Source of the DNA: Ferrovibrio sp. MS7
GTDB lineage: Bacteria; Pseudomonadota; Alphaproteobacteria; Ferrovibrionales; Ferrovibrionaceae
NCBI RefSeq assembly: GCF_038404985.1
Contig: NZ_JBBKBA010000002.1
Coordinates: 744,001-808,000, forward strand
Direction of reading: 5' to 3'
Length of the DNA stretch: 64,000 nt
Under the pieces are notes generated by a model, which did not search any database, was not told where the DNA came from, and worked only from the letters and a program-made list of their open reading frames with translations. This document shows, one piece after another, positions 53,688 to 62,172 of the stretch (its first letter is position 1; every line of letters begins with the position of its first letter). The position numbers were made by a program, and so were the translations under genes.

Positions 53688-54533
53688 TTAATGGTTGTAG
53701 AGCTTGCGGAGCTGACCGCAGAGTTCGGCGAAATCGCTGGATGCCATGGTTTCCATGGTGCGCGGACGTGGCAGGTCCACCACCACTTCCTCGATGAAGC
53801 GGCCCGGCGAGGCCGACATCATCATGATGCGGTCGGAGAGCAGCACCGCTTCCGGGATCGAATGGGTGATGAACAGCACGCTCTGGCGGCTCTTCTCCAG
53901 GATTTCCTGCAATTCCACCGACATGCGCTCGCGTGTCATGGCATCGAGCGCGGCGAAGGGCTCGTCCATCAGCAGCAGGCCGGGATTGTGGATCATGGCG
54001 CGCGCGATGGCGACGCGCTGCTGCATGCCGCCGGAAAGTTCACTTGGGTAGTGATTGGCGAATTTCTCCAGCGCCACCAGCTTGAGCAACTGATGTGCAC
54101 GGTCGATATAATCCTTCTTGTTCAGGCGCATGGCGCTGATCGGGATCAGGATGTTTTCCAGCACCGTCTCCCAGGGCAGCAGGGTCGGGCGCTGGAATAC
54201 GATGCCGACATTGCGGTGCGGATTACCTTCCATCACCTCATCGAACAGCGTGACAATGCCGCTGCTGGCACGGCGCAGGCCGGCCAGCACACTGAGCAGG
54301 GTGGACTTGCCGCAGCCCGAAGGCCCGAGGATCGAGATGAACTCGCCCGCCTTCAGCTTCATGTTGAGGTTGGTCACCGCCTGGATTGGGCCACGGCTCG
54401 ACTGATAGACCACCGACATCCGCTCGACGCTCACGATGGTTTCGCCGGGCATGCGCGGCGTCAGCGTGGCGGCCTTGGTCTCGGCAACGGCCAACGACCA
54501 GGCCGTTGGGGAAAGCGCGGTCATGATGTTCAC
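53688..54533 (-). CDS. ABC transporter ATP-binding protein, NitT/TauT type
   Basis: 281-residue ATPase. Walker A GPSGCGKST, Q-loop FQRPTLLPWETVLENIL, signature LSGGMQQRVAIARAM, Walker B LLLMDEPFAALD, switch His in ITHSIPEAV. I favour a GTG start at 54533 because GAGGTG is 6 bases upstream; ATG at 54524 is the alternative. About 40 residues precede the ABC core, longer than usual. Confidence 0.92.
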   Translation of the reverse strand: MNIMTALSPTAWSLAVAETKAATLTPRMPGETIVSVERMSVVYQSSRGPIQAVTNLNMKLKAGEFISILGPSGCGKSTLLSVLAGLRRASSGIVTLFDEVMEGNPHRNVGIVFQRPTLLPWETVLENILIPISAMRLNKKDYIDRAHQLLKLVALEKFANHYPSELSGGMQQRVAIARAMIHNPGLLLMDEPFAALDAMTRERMSVELQEILEKSRQSVLFITHSIPEAVLLSDRIMMMSASPGRFIEEVVVDLPRPRTMETMASSDFAELCGQLRKLYNH

Positions 54534-54623
54534 GGTGGCACCTCGCTGTTCGTTTTGGGCTGCTTTGTTCTTTGGTCTGGGGCTAATCGGATACGACATG
54601 GGCCGGCGAACCGGCCCATGTAA

Positions 54624-57020
54624 TCAAGAGGAATAGGTGAGTCCGAACTTGGCTGCTGCACCGGTTGCCGGACGGATATCCTTGCCCGCCGCCGCATCGC
54701 GGATCAGACGCGCAAGATTGTTGGGCGACATCGGCAGGTCATAGATCTGCACGCCGATCGGCGCTAATGCGTTCGACACCGCATTGGCGAGCACGCCGCC
54801 GGTGGCGGATATGGCGCCTTCACCGGCGCCTTTCACGCCCAGGGGATTGAGCTTGGACGGCGCTTCCTGCAGCGAGTCGGCTTCCACGCAGGGGAAGTCG
54901 GTGGCTGTGGCGACGAGATAATCGGCGAAGCTGCCGGTGAGAATTTGGCCGCTCTCGTCGTAGACGAATTCATCCATGAACGTGCCGCTCAGACCCTGTA
55001 CCGAAGCGCCGATAGTCTGGCCATGCACGATCATCGGGTTAATGGCGCGGCCGATATCCTCGACGGTAAGAAAACGCACCACATCGACAATGGCTGTCTC
55101 CGGATCCACCGCCACATGGGCGATCTGGGTGCCGTAGCTGTAGGTGAGATCCTTGTTGAGGAAGGTACCTTCGGCCTGCAGCGCCTCGATGCCGCCCATG
55201 TCCTTCTGCACGGCTTCGACGAATTCCGCGAAACTGGCCAGGGCCTCGGACTCCCCCTTGCGGAACAAGGCCCCATCGCGATAGGCGATATTCTCCGGTG
55301 CTTCGTTGTAGCGCAAAGCCGCTACCTGCACGATCTTATCGATCAGGTTGCGGGTGGCGATATGCACGGCACTGCCGCCCATGACAGCACAGCGGCTGTG
55401 GCCGTAGCCGTTGCCATTCGGCACCAGATGCGTGCTGCCATGCAGCACATTGATCGATTCGAAGGGGATGCCGAGCTGCTCGACCGCCACCTGGGCCATC
55501 ACGGTCTGGATGCCCTGGCCGCAGCTTGAGGAACCGACACTCACCTCTACCTCGGTCGGCGATTTGACGACAATACGCGCATCTTCCGAAGGGCCGACGC
55601 CGGTCGAGTCGACATAGCAGGACACAGCGATGCCGTGCCATTTGCCATCGACGAACTTGCCATTGAGCTGCTTGACCTCTTCATAATTGAAGAGCTTCAG
55701 CGCGTGCTCCAGCGTTTGATGGTAGTCGCCGGTATCGTAGTCGCTCTCGCCCATATAGGGCACCAGCATGCCGCCCTTGTAGGGTAGCTGTTCCTTGCGG
55801 ATCAGGTTCTTCTTGCGCAATTCCAGCGGATCGATGCCGAGATCGGCCGCCGCCATGTCCAGCAGGCGCTCGGTATAGAAAGCCGCCTCATAGCGGCCGG
55901 GACCGCGATAGGCACCCACCGGCGTCTTGTTGGTGATCAGGACATTGAGTTCGCAGGAGAAATTCTCGACATCATAGGGGCCGGGAATGAATTGCACCGT
56001 CTTTGCCGGCACCACCGCCGCACCGGCGCAGGTGCAATAGGCACCGAGATCGGTGAATACGCGGGCACGCATCCCCAGAATGTAGCCATCCTTGTCGAAA
56101 GCCGCTTCCAGCTCGCAGGCGCCTTCCCGCGAGTGGTTGGTGGTCATGATATGCTCGCGGCGGTCCTCGATATACTTGACCGGGCGTTTCAGCTTGATCG
56201 AGAGGAACGCGGTGAAAAGGTCCTCAGGGTAAAAATGCCCGCGGACACCGAAAGCCCCGCCAACATCGTTCTCGATCAGGGTAACGTCGTCCTTCCGCAG
56301 CTTCAGCATCGAAGCCAGCAGGTCGCGCGTGCCGCGCGGCCGGCCATTGGCGCCATAGCAGATCAGTTTGCCGGTCGCTTCGTCCCAGTGGGCGATATTG
56401 CCACGGGTTTCCATCGGCATGCCGGAATGGCGGTGGATGCGAAACACATCCTTGCGCACGTAGTGGGCATTGGCGAAAGCGGCATCGGCATCGCCGCGCG
56501 ACACATCGTATTTGCAGGCCATGTTGGTGCCGGCAGTTTCATGCACCAGCACCTTGTCGGTCAGCGCCTGATCGATATTGGTGACGGCTTCGTAGGGTTC
56601 GAAGCCGATATCCACCAGGTTGGTGGCGTCTTCGGCGATATAGCGGTTATCGGCAACCAGCACGGCGACCGGCTCGCCGACAAAGCGGACAACATCCACC
56701 GCCAGCGGCCATTCCAGAAAACGCTCATAGCCCGGCATATCGAAAGGCGGCGGCACCGGAATCTGCCGGGCATAGTCCTTGATGTCTTCGGCGGTGATGA
56801 AGGCATGCACGCCTTGAACTGCCAGGGCGGCGGAAGCGTCGATCTTGAGAATCCGGCCATGGGCGATAGGGCTGCGAATCACCACCGCATGCAGCATGCC
56901 GGGCAGCTTGATGTCGTCGACGTAGCAGCCCTTGCCAGTGAGAAAGCGGAAGTCCTCACGGCGCAGGGTCGCTGTGCCAACCCCCGGATTCTGCCTCTGA
57001 ATCGCCGCACTCGCGTTCAT
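54624..57020 (-). CDS. Molybdenum-binding large subunit of a CoxLMS-type hydroxylase
   Basis: 798-residue xanthine oxidase family large subunit. Landmarks: LPGMLHAVVIRSPIAHGRI, NDVGGAFGVRGHFYPED, the cofactor loop GAYRGPGRYEAAFYTER, SSCGQGIQTVMAQVA and GVKGAGEGAI with catalytic Glu734. The AYxCSFR motif of true CO dehydrogenase is absent, so CO is not the substrate. Such enzymes hydroxylate carbon next to ring nitrogen, as in nicotinate to 6-hydroxynicotinate. AGGGGTGG lies upstream of the ATG at 57020. First gene of the leftward run, preceded by an operator and a TATAAT box. Confidence 0.93.
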   Translation of the reverse strand: MNASAAIQRQNPGVGTATLRREDFRFLTGKGCYVDDIKLPGMLHAVVIRSPIAHGRILKIDASAALAVQGVHAFITAEDIKDYARQIPVPPPFDMPGYERFLEWPLAVDVVRFVGEPVAVLVADNRYIAEDATNLVDIGFEPYEAVTNIDQALTDKVLVHETAGTNMACKYDVSRGDADAAFANAHYVRKDVFRIHRHSGMPMETRGNIAHWDEATGKLICYGANGRPRGTRDLLASMLKLRKDDVTLIENDVGGAFGVRGHFYPEDLFTAFLSIKLKRPVKYIEDRREHIMTTNHSREGACELEAAFDKDGYILGMRARVFTDLGAYCTCAGAAVVPAKTVQFIPGPYDVENFSCELNVLITNKTPVGAYRGPGRYEAAFYTERLLDMAAADLGIDPLELRKKNLIRKEQLPYKGGMLVPYMGESDYDTGDYHQTLEHALKLFNYEEVKQLNGKFVDGKWHGIAVSCYVDSTGVGPSEDARIVVKSPTEVEVSVGSSSCGQGIQTVMAQVAVEQLGIPFESINVLHGSTHLVPNGNGYGHSRCAVMGGSAVHIATRNLIDKIVQVAALRYNEAPENIAYRDGALFRKGESEALASFAEFVEAVQKDMGGIEALQAEGTFLNKDLTYSYGTQIAHVAVDPETAIVDVVRFLTVEDIGRAINPMIVHGQTIGASVQGLSGTFMDEFVYDESGQILTGSFADYLVATATDFPCVEADSLQEAPSKLNPLGVKGAGEGAISATGGVLANAVSNALAPIGVQIYDLPMSPNNLARLIRDAAAGKDIRPATGAAAKFGLTYSS

Positions 57021-57092
57021 GCTGGACCACCCCTTTCTCAGCGCCAGAAATGCTGCGGCGCACACACCCCGATAGACCCTCACTCATTGCGT

Positions 57093-57120
57093 ATTATAAA
57101 AAACAGAATTGAATTCTGTT
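57093..57120 (-). promoter_or_regulatory. Promoter of the leftward nic-type operon with 19-bp operator
   Basis: Minus-strand TATAAT at 57098-57093. Directly upstream is the perfect palindrome AACAGAATTGAATTCTGTT (57102-57120), which covers the spacer and the weak -35 region. Arms AACAGAA/TTCTGTT with 5 bases between them recur at 57286. The weak -35 would fit either activation or repression. Confidence 0.6.
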
Positions 57121-57285
57121 ATATAGAATTCATTGAGTCAACAAATTTCATGGCTACGCTGTGAAGTTACGGCGATTGGTCAGAGAAAGCGCAAAATGAT
57201 CACATTTTACGCGGCTTTTGCCTATTATTTTTGCGTCACTTTTCGCTTGCCAAGCCGGATACTTCGTCCTAGCGTAATTCTTCAC

Positions 57286-57304
57286 AACAGAAGATAATTC
57301 TGTT
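57286..57304. promoter_or_regulatory. Second copy of the 19-bp operator
   Basis: AACAGAA-GATAA-TTCTGTT, the same arms and spacing as the site at 57102. TTTGTCAG is repeated at 57303 and 57334 beside it, and TATAAA at 57342 may be the -10 box of the rightward genes. The 436-base gap 57021-57456 is AT-rich and holds no gene. Confidence 0.6.
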
Positions 57305-57456
57305 TGTCAGAACTTATCTGAAACGCTCAACGTTTTGTCAGTATAAAGAATGGGCATACGTCGTGTTGCGACGCAGCATTCTCCGGTTCTGCTCCCTTAT
57401 CGGTAGCAGCCCGGGACACGACTAATTCTACGGGTTCAGCAGAGCGAGAGGCGGAC

Positions 57457-58650
57457 ATGTCCCACCCCCAGACCATCCTCATCGCCGGCGGCGGCATCGG
57501 TGGCATTACCCTGGCGCTGGCTTGCTTAAAATACGGCTTCAAGGTCGAAATCTTCGAACAGGCCCCGGTTTTGGGCGAAATCGGCGCTGGCGTGCAGATC
57601 AGCCCGGCCGCCATGCGCGTGCTGGATGCGCTCGGCCTCAAGGACCGTATCCTAGCCGAATGCTACAATCCTGTTGGCCGCGAAATGATCGTGTGGAACA
57701 CCGGCTACCGCACCTCGACGCCGACGCGCAGCGAGGATGTGATCGCCCGCTACGGCTATCCCCATGTCACCATGCACCGCGCCGACCTGCACAATATCCT
57801 GGTGGATGGCCTCGAGGATAATCCGAATGTCACCATCCATCTGAACGCCAAGGTCGCCGGCTTCGAAGAGCATGGCGATGGCGTCACGCTGCATCTCGCC
57901 GACGGGCGGAAATTCTCCGGCACGGCTCTGGTCGGCGCCGATGGCCTGCATTCCGCCGTGCGCCGCCAGCATATCGGCCCGTCCAAGCCGCAATTCACCG
58001 GCGGGATTTCCTGGCGCGGTCTGATTCCCATCGAAACCCTGCCCGAGGAAGTGCGCCCGAAATACGCGCAGAACTGGGTCGGCACCAACGGGCATTTCGT
58101 TGTCTATCCGATCCGCCGCGGCGAGCTGGTCAATATCGTCGGGCACAAGAATCGCGATGACTGGCAGGTCGAGTCGTGGACCACGCTCGGCACCACGGAA
58201 GAAATCTCCAACGATTTCGCCGGCTGGCATTCCACCATCCAGACGCTGATCCGCGCCATCGAGAAGCCTTACAAATGGGCTTTGTTCCTGCATCCGACCT
58301 TGCAGAGTTGGTCGAAGGGCCGCGTCACCCTGCTCGGCGATGCCTGCCACCCCACCCTGCCCTACCTGGCTTCCGGCGCCAACATGGCGATCGAGGATGG
58401 CTATGTGCTGGCGCGCTGCCTGCGCCATTTTGATGGCAACGTGGAAGTCGCCTTCAAGCGGTATGAGGAACTGCGCATCCCGCGCACCACCGATATCGTC
58501 AATGCTTCCGCCGGCAACCTGAAGCGCTTCCGCCATCCCGATCTCGGCGATCCGGAAAGCGCCAAGCGCTATGTCGATAGCGAAGCCATCGAACAGCGCG
58601 ATACCCGCGAATGGCTGTTCACCTACGACGCCACCCGCGTCGCCATCTGA
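57457..58650 (+). CDS. FAD-dependent aromatic monooxygenase (NicC/HpaM-type candidate)
   Basis: 397-residue group A flavoprotein monooxygenase. FAD loop IAGGGIGGITLALACLKYGFKVEIFEQAP, the DG fingerprint ALVGADGLHSAVRR and the second FAD motif GRVTLLGDACHPTLPYLASGANMAIEDGY. Relatives include salicylate 1-hydroxylase, 3-hydroxybenzoate 6-hydroxylase, 6-hydroxynicotinate 3-monooxygenase (NicC) and 5-hydroxypicolinate 2-monooxygenase (HpaM). With nicX in the locus, decarboxylating hydroxylation of a hydroxypyridine carboxylate to 2,5-dihydroxypyridine is likely. Which isomer it uses cannot be told. It is the first gene of the rightward operon, with GAGAGG before the ATG. Confidence 0.87.
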   Translation: MSHPQTILIAGGGIGGITLALACLKYGFKVEIFEQAPVLGEIGAGVQISPAAMRVLDALGLKDRILAECYNPVGREMIVWNTGYRTSTPTRSEDVIARYGYPHVTMHRADLHNILVDGLEDNPNVTIHLNAKVAGFEEHGDGVTLHLADGRKFSGTALVGADGLHSAVRRQHIGPSKPQFTGGISWRGLIPIETLPEEVRPKYAQNWVGTNGHFVVYPIRRGELVNIVGHKNRDDWQVESWTTLGTTEEISNDFAGWHSTIQTLIRAIEKPYKWALFLHPTLQSWSKGRVTLLGDACHPTLPYLASGANMAIEDGYVLARCLRHFDGNVEVAFKRYEELRIPRTTDIVNASAGNLKRFRHPDLGDPESAKRYVDSEAIEQRDTREWLFTYDATRVAI

Positions 58651-58683
58651 TCACCGCCTTCACCCCAAGCAGCAGGAAGCGTC

Positions 58684-59484
58684 ATGACCGTATCTACCTT
58701 CGTCCACGGCAATACCATCCGCGCCAATGATATCCGGCAGCATTACCTGCGCTTCGGCGGCAAGGGCCAGCCGCTGGTACTGGTGCCGGGCATCGTCAGC
58801 CCGGCGATGCTGTGGGAATTCGTCGGCCAGCGCCTGGGCCAGGTCTATGACGTCTATATCCTGGATGTGCGCGGCCGTGGTCTGTCGGAAACCGGCGACA
58901 ATCTGGATTACAGCCTCGATGCCTATGCCGCCGATGTCGCCGGCTTCGCCAAGGCAATGGGCTTCGGCAAATTCCTGATGATGGGCCATTCCATGGGCGC
59001 GCGTATCGCCATCCGCACGGCGCGGAAATATGGCGACCTGCTGAGCAGCATCGTGCTGGTGGATCCGCCGGTGAGCGGCCCCGGCCGCCGTCCTTATCCG
59101 ATTCCGGTGCCCCTGCCGATGCTGGACAAAGCGCAGCGCGGCGAGTTGTGGGAAGCGACCAAGGACAATTCGACCTGGACCGAATATTCCACCCGCATCC
59201 GCGCCGAATGGATGCATACCTGCAACCGCGTGGCGGTGGAGACCACCTACCGCAATTTCCATGAGGAAGACATCTTCAGCGACCTGCCGCATATCAAGAT
59301 CCCGGCAGCACTTATCGTGGCCGGCAAGGGCGGCGTTATCCAGCCGCCGGATGTGCAGGAAATGCAGGAACTCGCCCCGAAGCTGGTGGTGGAATACGTG
59401 GAAAGCGCCGGCCACATGATTCCGTTCGAAGACCTGGAAGCCTTCCTTGCCACTGTCGGCAAGATCCTCGGCACCAGCTTCTAG
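58684..59484 (+). CDS. nicD: N-formylmaleamate deformylase
   Basis: 266-residue alpha/beta hydrolase that splits N-formylmaleamate into maleamate and formate. Catalytic triad predicted as Ser103 (GHSMGAR), Asp127 (VLVDPPVSGPGRR) and His244 (SAGHMIPFED). The opening STFVHGNTIRANDIRQHYLRFGGKG and the VSGPGRR and RAEWMHTC segments match Pseudomonas NicD closely from memory. AGGAAG upstream; 33 bases after the monooxygenase gene. Confidence 0.92.
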   Translation: MTVSTFVHGNTIRANDIRQHYLRFGGKGQPLVLVPGIVSPAMLWEFVGQRLGQVYDVYILDVRGRGLSETGDNLDYSLDAYAADVAGFAKAMGFGKFLMMGHSMGARIAIRTARKYGDLLSSIVLVDPPVSGPGRRPYPIPVPLPMLDKAQRGELWEATKDNSTWTEYSTRIRAEWMHTCNRVAVETTYRNFHEEDIFSDLPHIKIPAALIVAGKGGVIQPPDVQEMQELAPKLVVEYVESAGHMIPFEDLEAFLATVGKILGTSF

Positions 59485-59494
59485 GCGGGCCGGC

Positions 59495-59689
59495 ATGACG
59501 GACAAGGCCGGTCCGGAAACTGTGCTGCTGCTCCGCCAGGTGCAGCAGACGCAGGATGCCGAATTGCTGGAAGACCTGAACTTCATGTTCGATGACATGC
59601 GGCGCCAGGCCGATATCCTGCGCCGCCTGCCGCTGGATCAACTGGAAGAATCCGGCCTGATCCATCGCCCCGGTGGAATGCCGGCATGA
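59495..59689 (+). CDS. Small protein ahead of the amidase, GatC/AtzG-like candidate
   Basis: 64-residue acidic helical protein (MTDKAGPETVLLLRQVQQ, then DDMRRQADILRRLPLDQLEESGLIHRPG). Its stop overlaps the amidase start by ATGA, so translation is coupled. Small helical partners of this size precede amidase-signature enzymes in the GatC-GatA and AtzG-AtzE pairs, where the end of the small subunit wraps around the amidase. The resemblance here is in size, position and a similar Pro-Leu plus terminal Arg-Pro pattern, not a firm family match. Confidence 0.65.
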   Translation: MTDKAGPETVLLLRQVQQTQDAELLEDLNFMFDDMRRQADILRRLPLDQLEESGLIHRPGGMPA

Positions 59690-61110
59690 GCCTCGATGAA
59701 CTGGCATCATCCGCCACTATTGCGCTGCACGACAGGCCGATTGCCGAACTCGGCCGCCGCCTGCGCGAAGGCAGCCTGACATCCGCGGCCTTGACCGAGG
59801 CCGCGCTTGGCCATGCCGATGCCCACAATCCGGCATTGCATGCCTTCATCACCGTGACCCATGAGCGTGCCCGCACTGACGCCGCCCGTGCCGATGCCGA
59901 ATTGCAGGCCGGCATCGACCGCGGCCCGCTGCATGGCATTCCCTATGGGCTGAAGGATATCTACGACACCGCCGGCATTCTCACCACCTGCCATTCGCGC
60001 TTCCGCCTCGATCATGTGCCGGCGCAGGACAGCGCGGTGGAGCATCGCCTGCGCGAAGGCGGCGCGGTGCTGCTCGGCAAGCTATCTACCCATGAATTCG
60101 CCACCGGCGGCCCGAGTCTCGATGTCGCCTTCCCGCCGGCGCTCAATCCCTGGAACCGGCAGCATTTCACCGGCGGCTCCTCGTCGGGTTCGGCCGTGGC
60201 GATTGCCGGCGGCTTCCTGCGCACCGCCATGGGGTCCGATACCGGCGGCTCGATCCGGGGCCCGGCGCACTACTGCGGCGTGGTCGGGTTGAAGCCGACC
60301 TATGGCCTGGTATCGCGGCGCGGCATTTTCCCGCTCGCCTTCAGCCTGGATCATGCCGGGCCGATGACGCGCAGCGTGAGCGATGCGGCACTGACCCTGC
60401 AGGTGGTTGCCGGTCATGATCCGCTCGATCCCGGCAGCATGGCGGTGGCGATTCCCAATTACAGCAGCCAGATCGGCCAAGGCATCGCCGGACGGCGCAT
60501 CGCTTTCCCGCGCGGCTTCCACCGCGCCGATCCCGCTGCCGCACCGGAAGTGGTGAGCGCGCTGGAGGAAGCCGCCCTGCGGCTGGAAGAACTCGGCGCC
60601 ATCGTCGAGGACGTGACGCTGCCGGATTACGATATCTTCGAGGCTGCTGGCCGTGTCATCCTGCAGGCCGAAGCCCATGCCATCCATGAGCCGACCCTGC
60701 GCACGCGGCCCGGCGAATATGCGCGCTACACCTATCTGCGGCTGATGAGCGGCGCGGCGCTGACCGCCGCCGATTATGTGCAGGCCAACCGCGTGCGCCG
60801 CGCCTTCTCGCGCCTGCTGAACACCGATCTGTTCAGCCGCTATGACGCCATGCTCTGCGCCGCCGGGCTGGAGCCGGCACCGGATATCGCCAGCTTCTCA
60901 CCGCGCCGGCCGCCGCGCCAGCGGCTGCGCACCATGCCGTTCAATCTCAGCGGCAATCCCGCCATCGTGCTGCCGGGCGGCTTCAGCAGCGATGGCCTGC
61001 CCATCGGCATCCAGTTCGTCGGCAGGCTGTTCGATGAAGCCACCCTGCTCGGCATCGCCGAGGCCTATGAGGCAGCCACCGGCTGGCATCTGCGCCGGCC
61101 GGTGCTTTAG
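59686..61110 (+). CDS. Amidase signature family hydrolase
   Basis: 474-residue amidase. The Ser-cisSer-Lys triad is visible: Lys in GIPYGLKDIYDT, cis-Ser in FTGGSSSGSAVAI and nucleophile Ser in GSDTGGSIRGPA. The family includes GatA, AtzE and allophanate hydrolase. In this locus it could hydrolyse a pyridine carboxamide on entry, maleamate, or another amide from the pathway. Its stop is 2 bases from the convergent IclR stop. Confidence 0.9.
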   Translation: MSLDELASSATIALHDRPIAELGRRLREGSLTSAALTEAALGHADAHNPALHAFITVTHERARTDAARADAELQAGIDRGPLHGIPYGLKDIYDTAGILTTCHSRFRLDHVPAQDSAVEHRLREGGAVLLGKLSTHEFATGGPSLDVAFPPALNPWNRQHFTGGSSSGSAVAIAGGFLRTAMGSDTGGSIRGPAHYCGVVGLKPTYGLVSRRGIFPLAFSLDHAGPMTRSVSDAALTLQVVAGHDPLDPGSMAVAIPNYSSQIGQGIAGRRIAFPRGFHRADPAAAPEVVSALEEAALRLEELGAIVEDVTLPDYDIFEAAGRVILQAEAHAIHEPTLRTRPGEYARYTYLRLMSGAALTAADYVQANRVRRAFSRLLNTDLFSRYDAMLCAAGLEPAPDIASFSPRRPPRQRLRTMPFNLSGNPAIVLPGGFSSDGLPIGIQFVGRLFDEATLLGIAEAYEAATGWHLRRPVL

Positions 61111-61112
61111 CC

Positions 61113-61877
61113 TTACGCGGCGGTGCTGTCGCCGGGGCCGAAAGGCAGCGAGGCATTGCGGAACAGCGCCGGATCGCCGCCAAGCCGCTGGGTCAGATCG
61201 GTGGCGGCGCGCAGCAGGCATTCGGCGATATAGTCGATAACCGTGCGGGTCATGCGGCTGCGCGGCCCCGATACGGCGATGGAGCCAGCCAGCGCATTCA
61301 TCGATTCGAAAACCGGCGCCGCCAGTGCGGTAACTTCCGGATCGGTCTCGCCGAAGGAGACATAGACCGGCGAGCGCGTCGGCATGCCAGTCTGCTCGAC
61401 ATTGGCATAATCCAGCATGATGCGGCCCGCCGCACCACGGCCCAGTGGCAGCATGTCGCCCTGGGTAACATATTCCTGGATGGCGCGTTCGGAATTGACG
61501 CGATAGAGGCAGACGCGCATGTCGCCTTCGCGCTTGAAATAGGAAGCACCCTCGCCGGTCTCGCTGACCAGCAGTTTCAGCACCGGCAGCACATGCTGAT
61601 CCAGCCGCAGCGAACTCTGGTAGATGCGGCTCCAGTTCATCAGGCGCGGCCCGAGCTGATAGCGGCCATCCTGCAGGCGATGCATGCAGCCCCAGCGCTC
61701 CAACGACGAGATCAGGCGCAAGATGGTGCTCTTGTAGAGCCCGGTGCGCTCGGCGAGTTCATGCAACGACAGCGACACATCGCGCACGGTGAAGGCATTC
61801 ATGATGGTGAATGCGCGCTCGACCGCCGCCACGCCCTGTTCTTTGTCTGCCGACTTGATGCTGCTGTCTTCTGCCAT
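61113..61877 (-). CDS. IclR-family transcriptional regulator
   Basis: 254-residue regulator. N-terminal winged helix EQGVAAVERAFTIMNAF ... LSLHELAERTGLYKSTILRLISSLERWG; C-terminal effector domain with GRGAAGRIMLDY and a long helix ending TRTVIDYIAECLLRAATDL. IclR proteins commonly control aromatic catabolism. It is the only regulator inside the nic-type locus and so the best candidate to bind the AACAGAA-N5-TTCTGTT sites. Start at 61877 (MAEDSS) is preferred on family length; in-frame ATG at 61895 is possible. Confidence 0.87.
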   Translation of the reverse strand: MAEDSSIKSADKEQGVAAVERAFTIMNAFTVRDVSLSLHELAERTGLYKSTILRLISSLERWGCMHRLQDGRYQLGPRLMNWSRIYQSSLRLDQHVLPVLKLLVSETGEGASYFKREGDMRVCLYRVNSERAIQEYVTQGDMLPLGRGAAGRIMLDYANVEQTGMPTRSPVYVSFGETDPEVTALAAPVFESMNALAGSIAVSGPRSRMTRTVIDYIAECLLRAATDLTQRLGGDPALFRNASLPFGPGDSTAA

Positions 61878-62116
61878 GGTGGCGCTGCATAGCATGGAAG
61901 CGCCCCCGGCTGGCAAGACAAAGATTATGCCAGACGGAACAAAAATTCCTTCCGTTACGTCATGTTCCGTAGCGATTTGGCACCGCAACATAACGCAAAA
62001 TGGATAAATATACTAATTATAACAAATATATATTCCGAGGCTTGAAAAGCAGGGGCCGTATCGGACGCGCCCTGCCGCATGAGTCTGCCTGACAGAACGA
62101 AGTGGGCTCCACCAAT

Positions 62117-62154
62117 AAAAAATGCGCGGTCCGGAACATCTGCCCAGACCGCGC
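62117..62154 (-). terminator. Intrinsic terminator after the Rieske oxygenase gene
   Basis: On the minus strand GCGCGGTC pairs with GACCGCGC across a 15-base loop, followed by ATTTTTTATT. It lies 19 bases beyond the stop codon at 62173. The rest of the gap 61878-62172 is AT-rich near 61990-62035, likely the IclR promoter, and has no gene. Confidence 0.8.
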
Positions 62155-62172
62155 GCTGGATTGTTGCCCGCC

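Noticed and set aside
48098-57020. Aerobic carbon monoxide dehydrogenase
   Set aside because: The large subunit lacks the AYxCSFR active-site loop and has AYRGPGR instead, and the context is pyridine catabolism.
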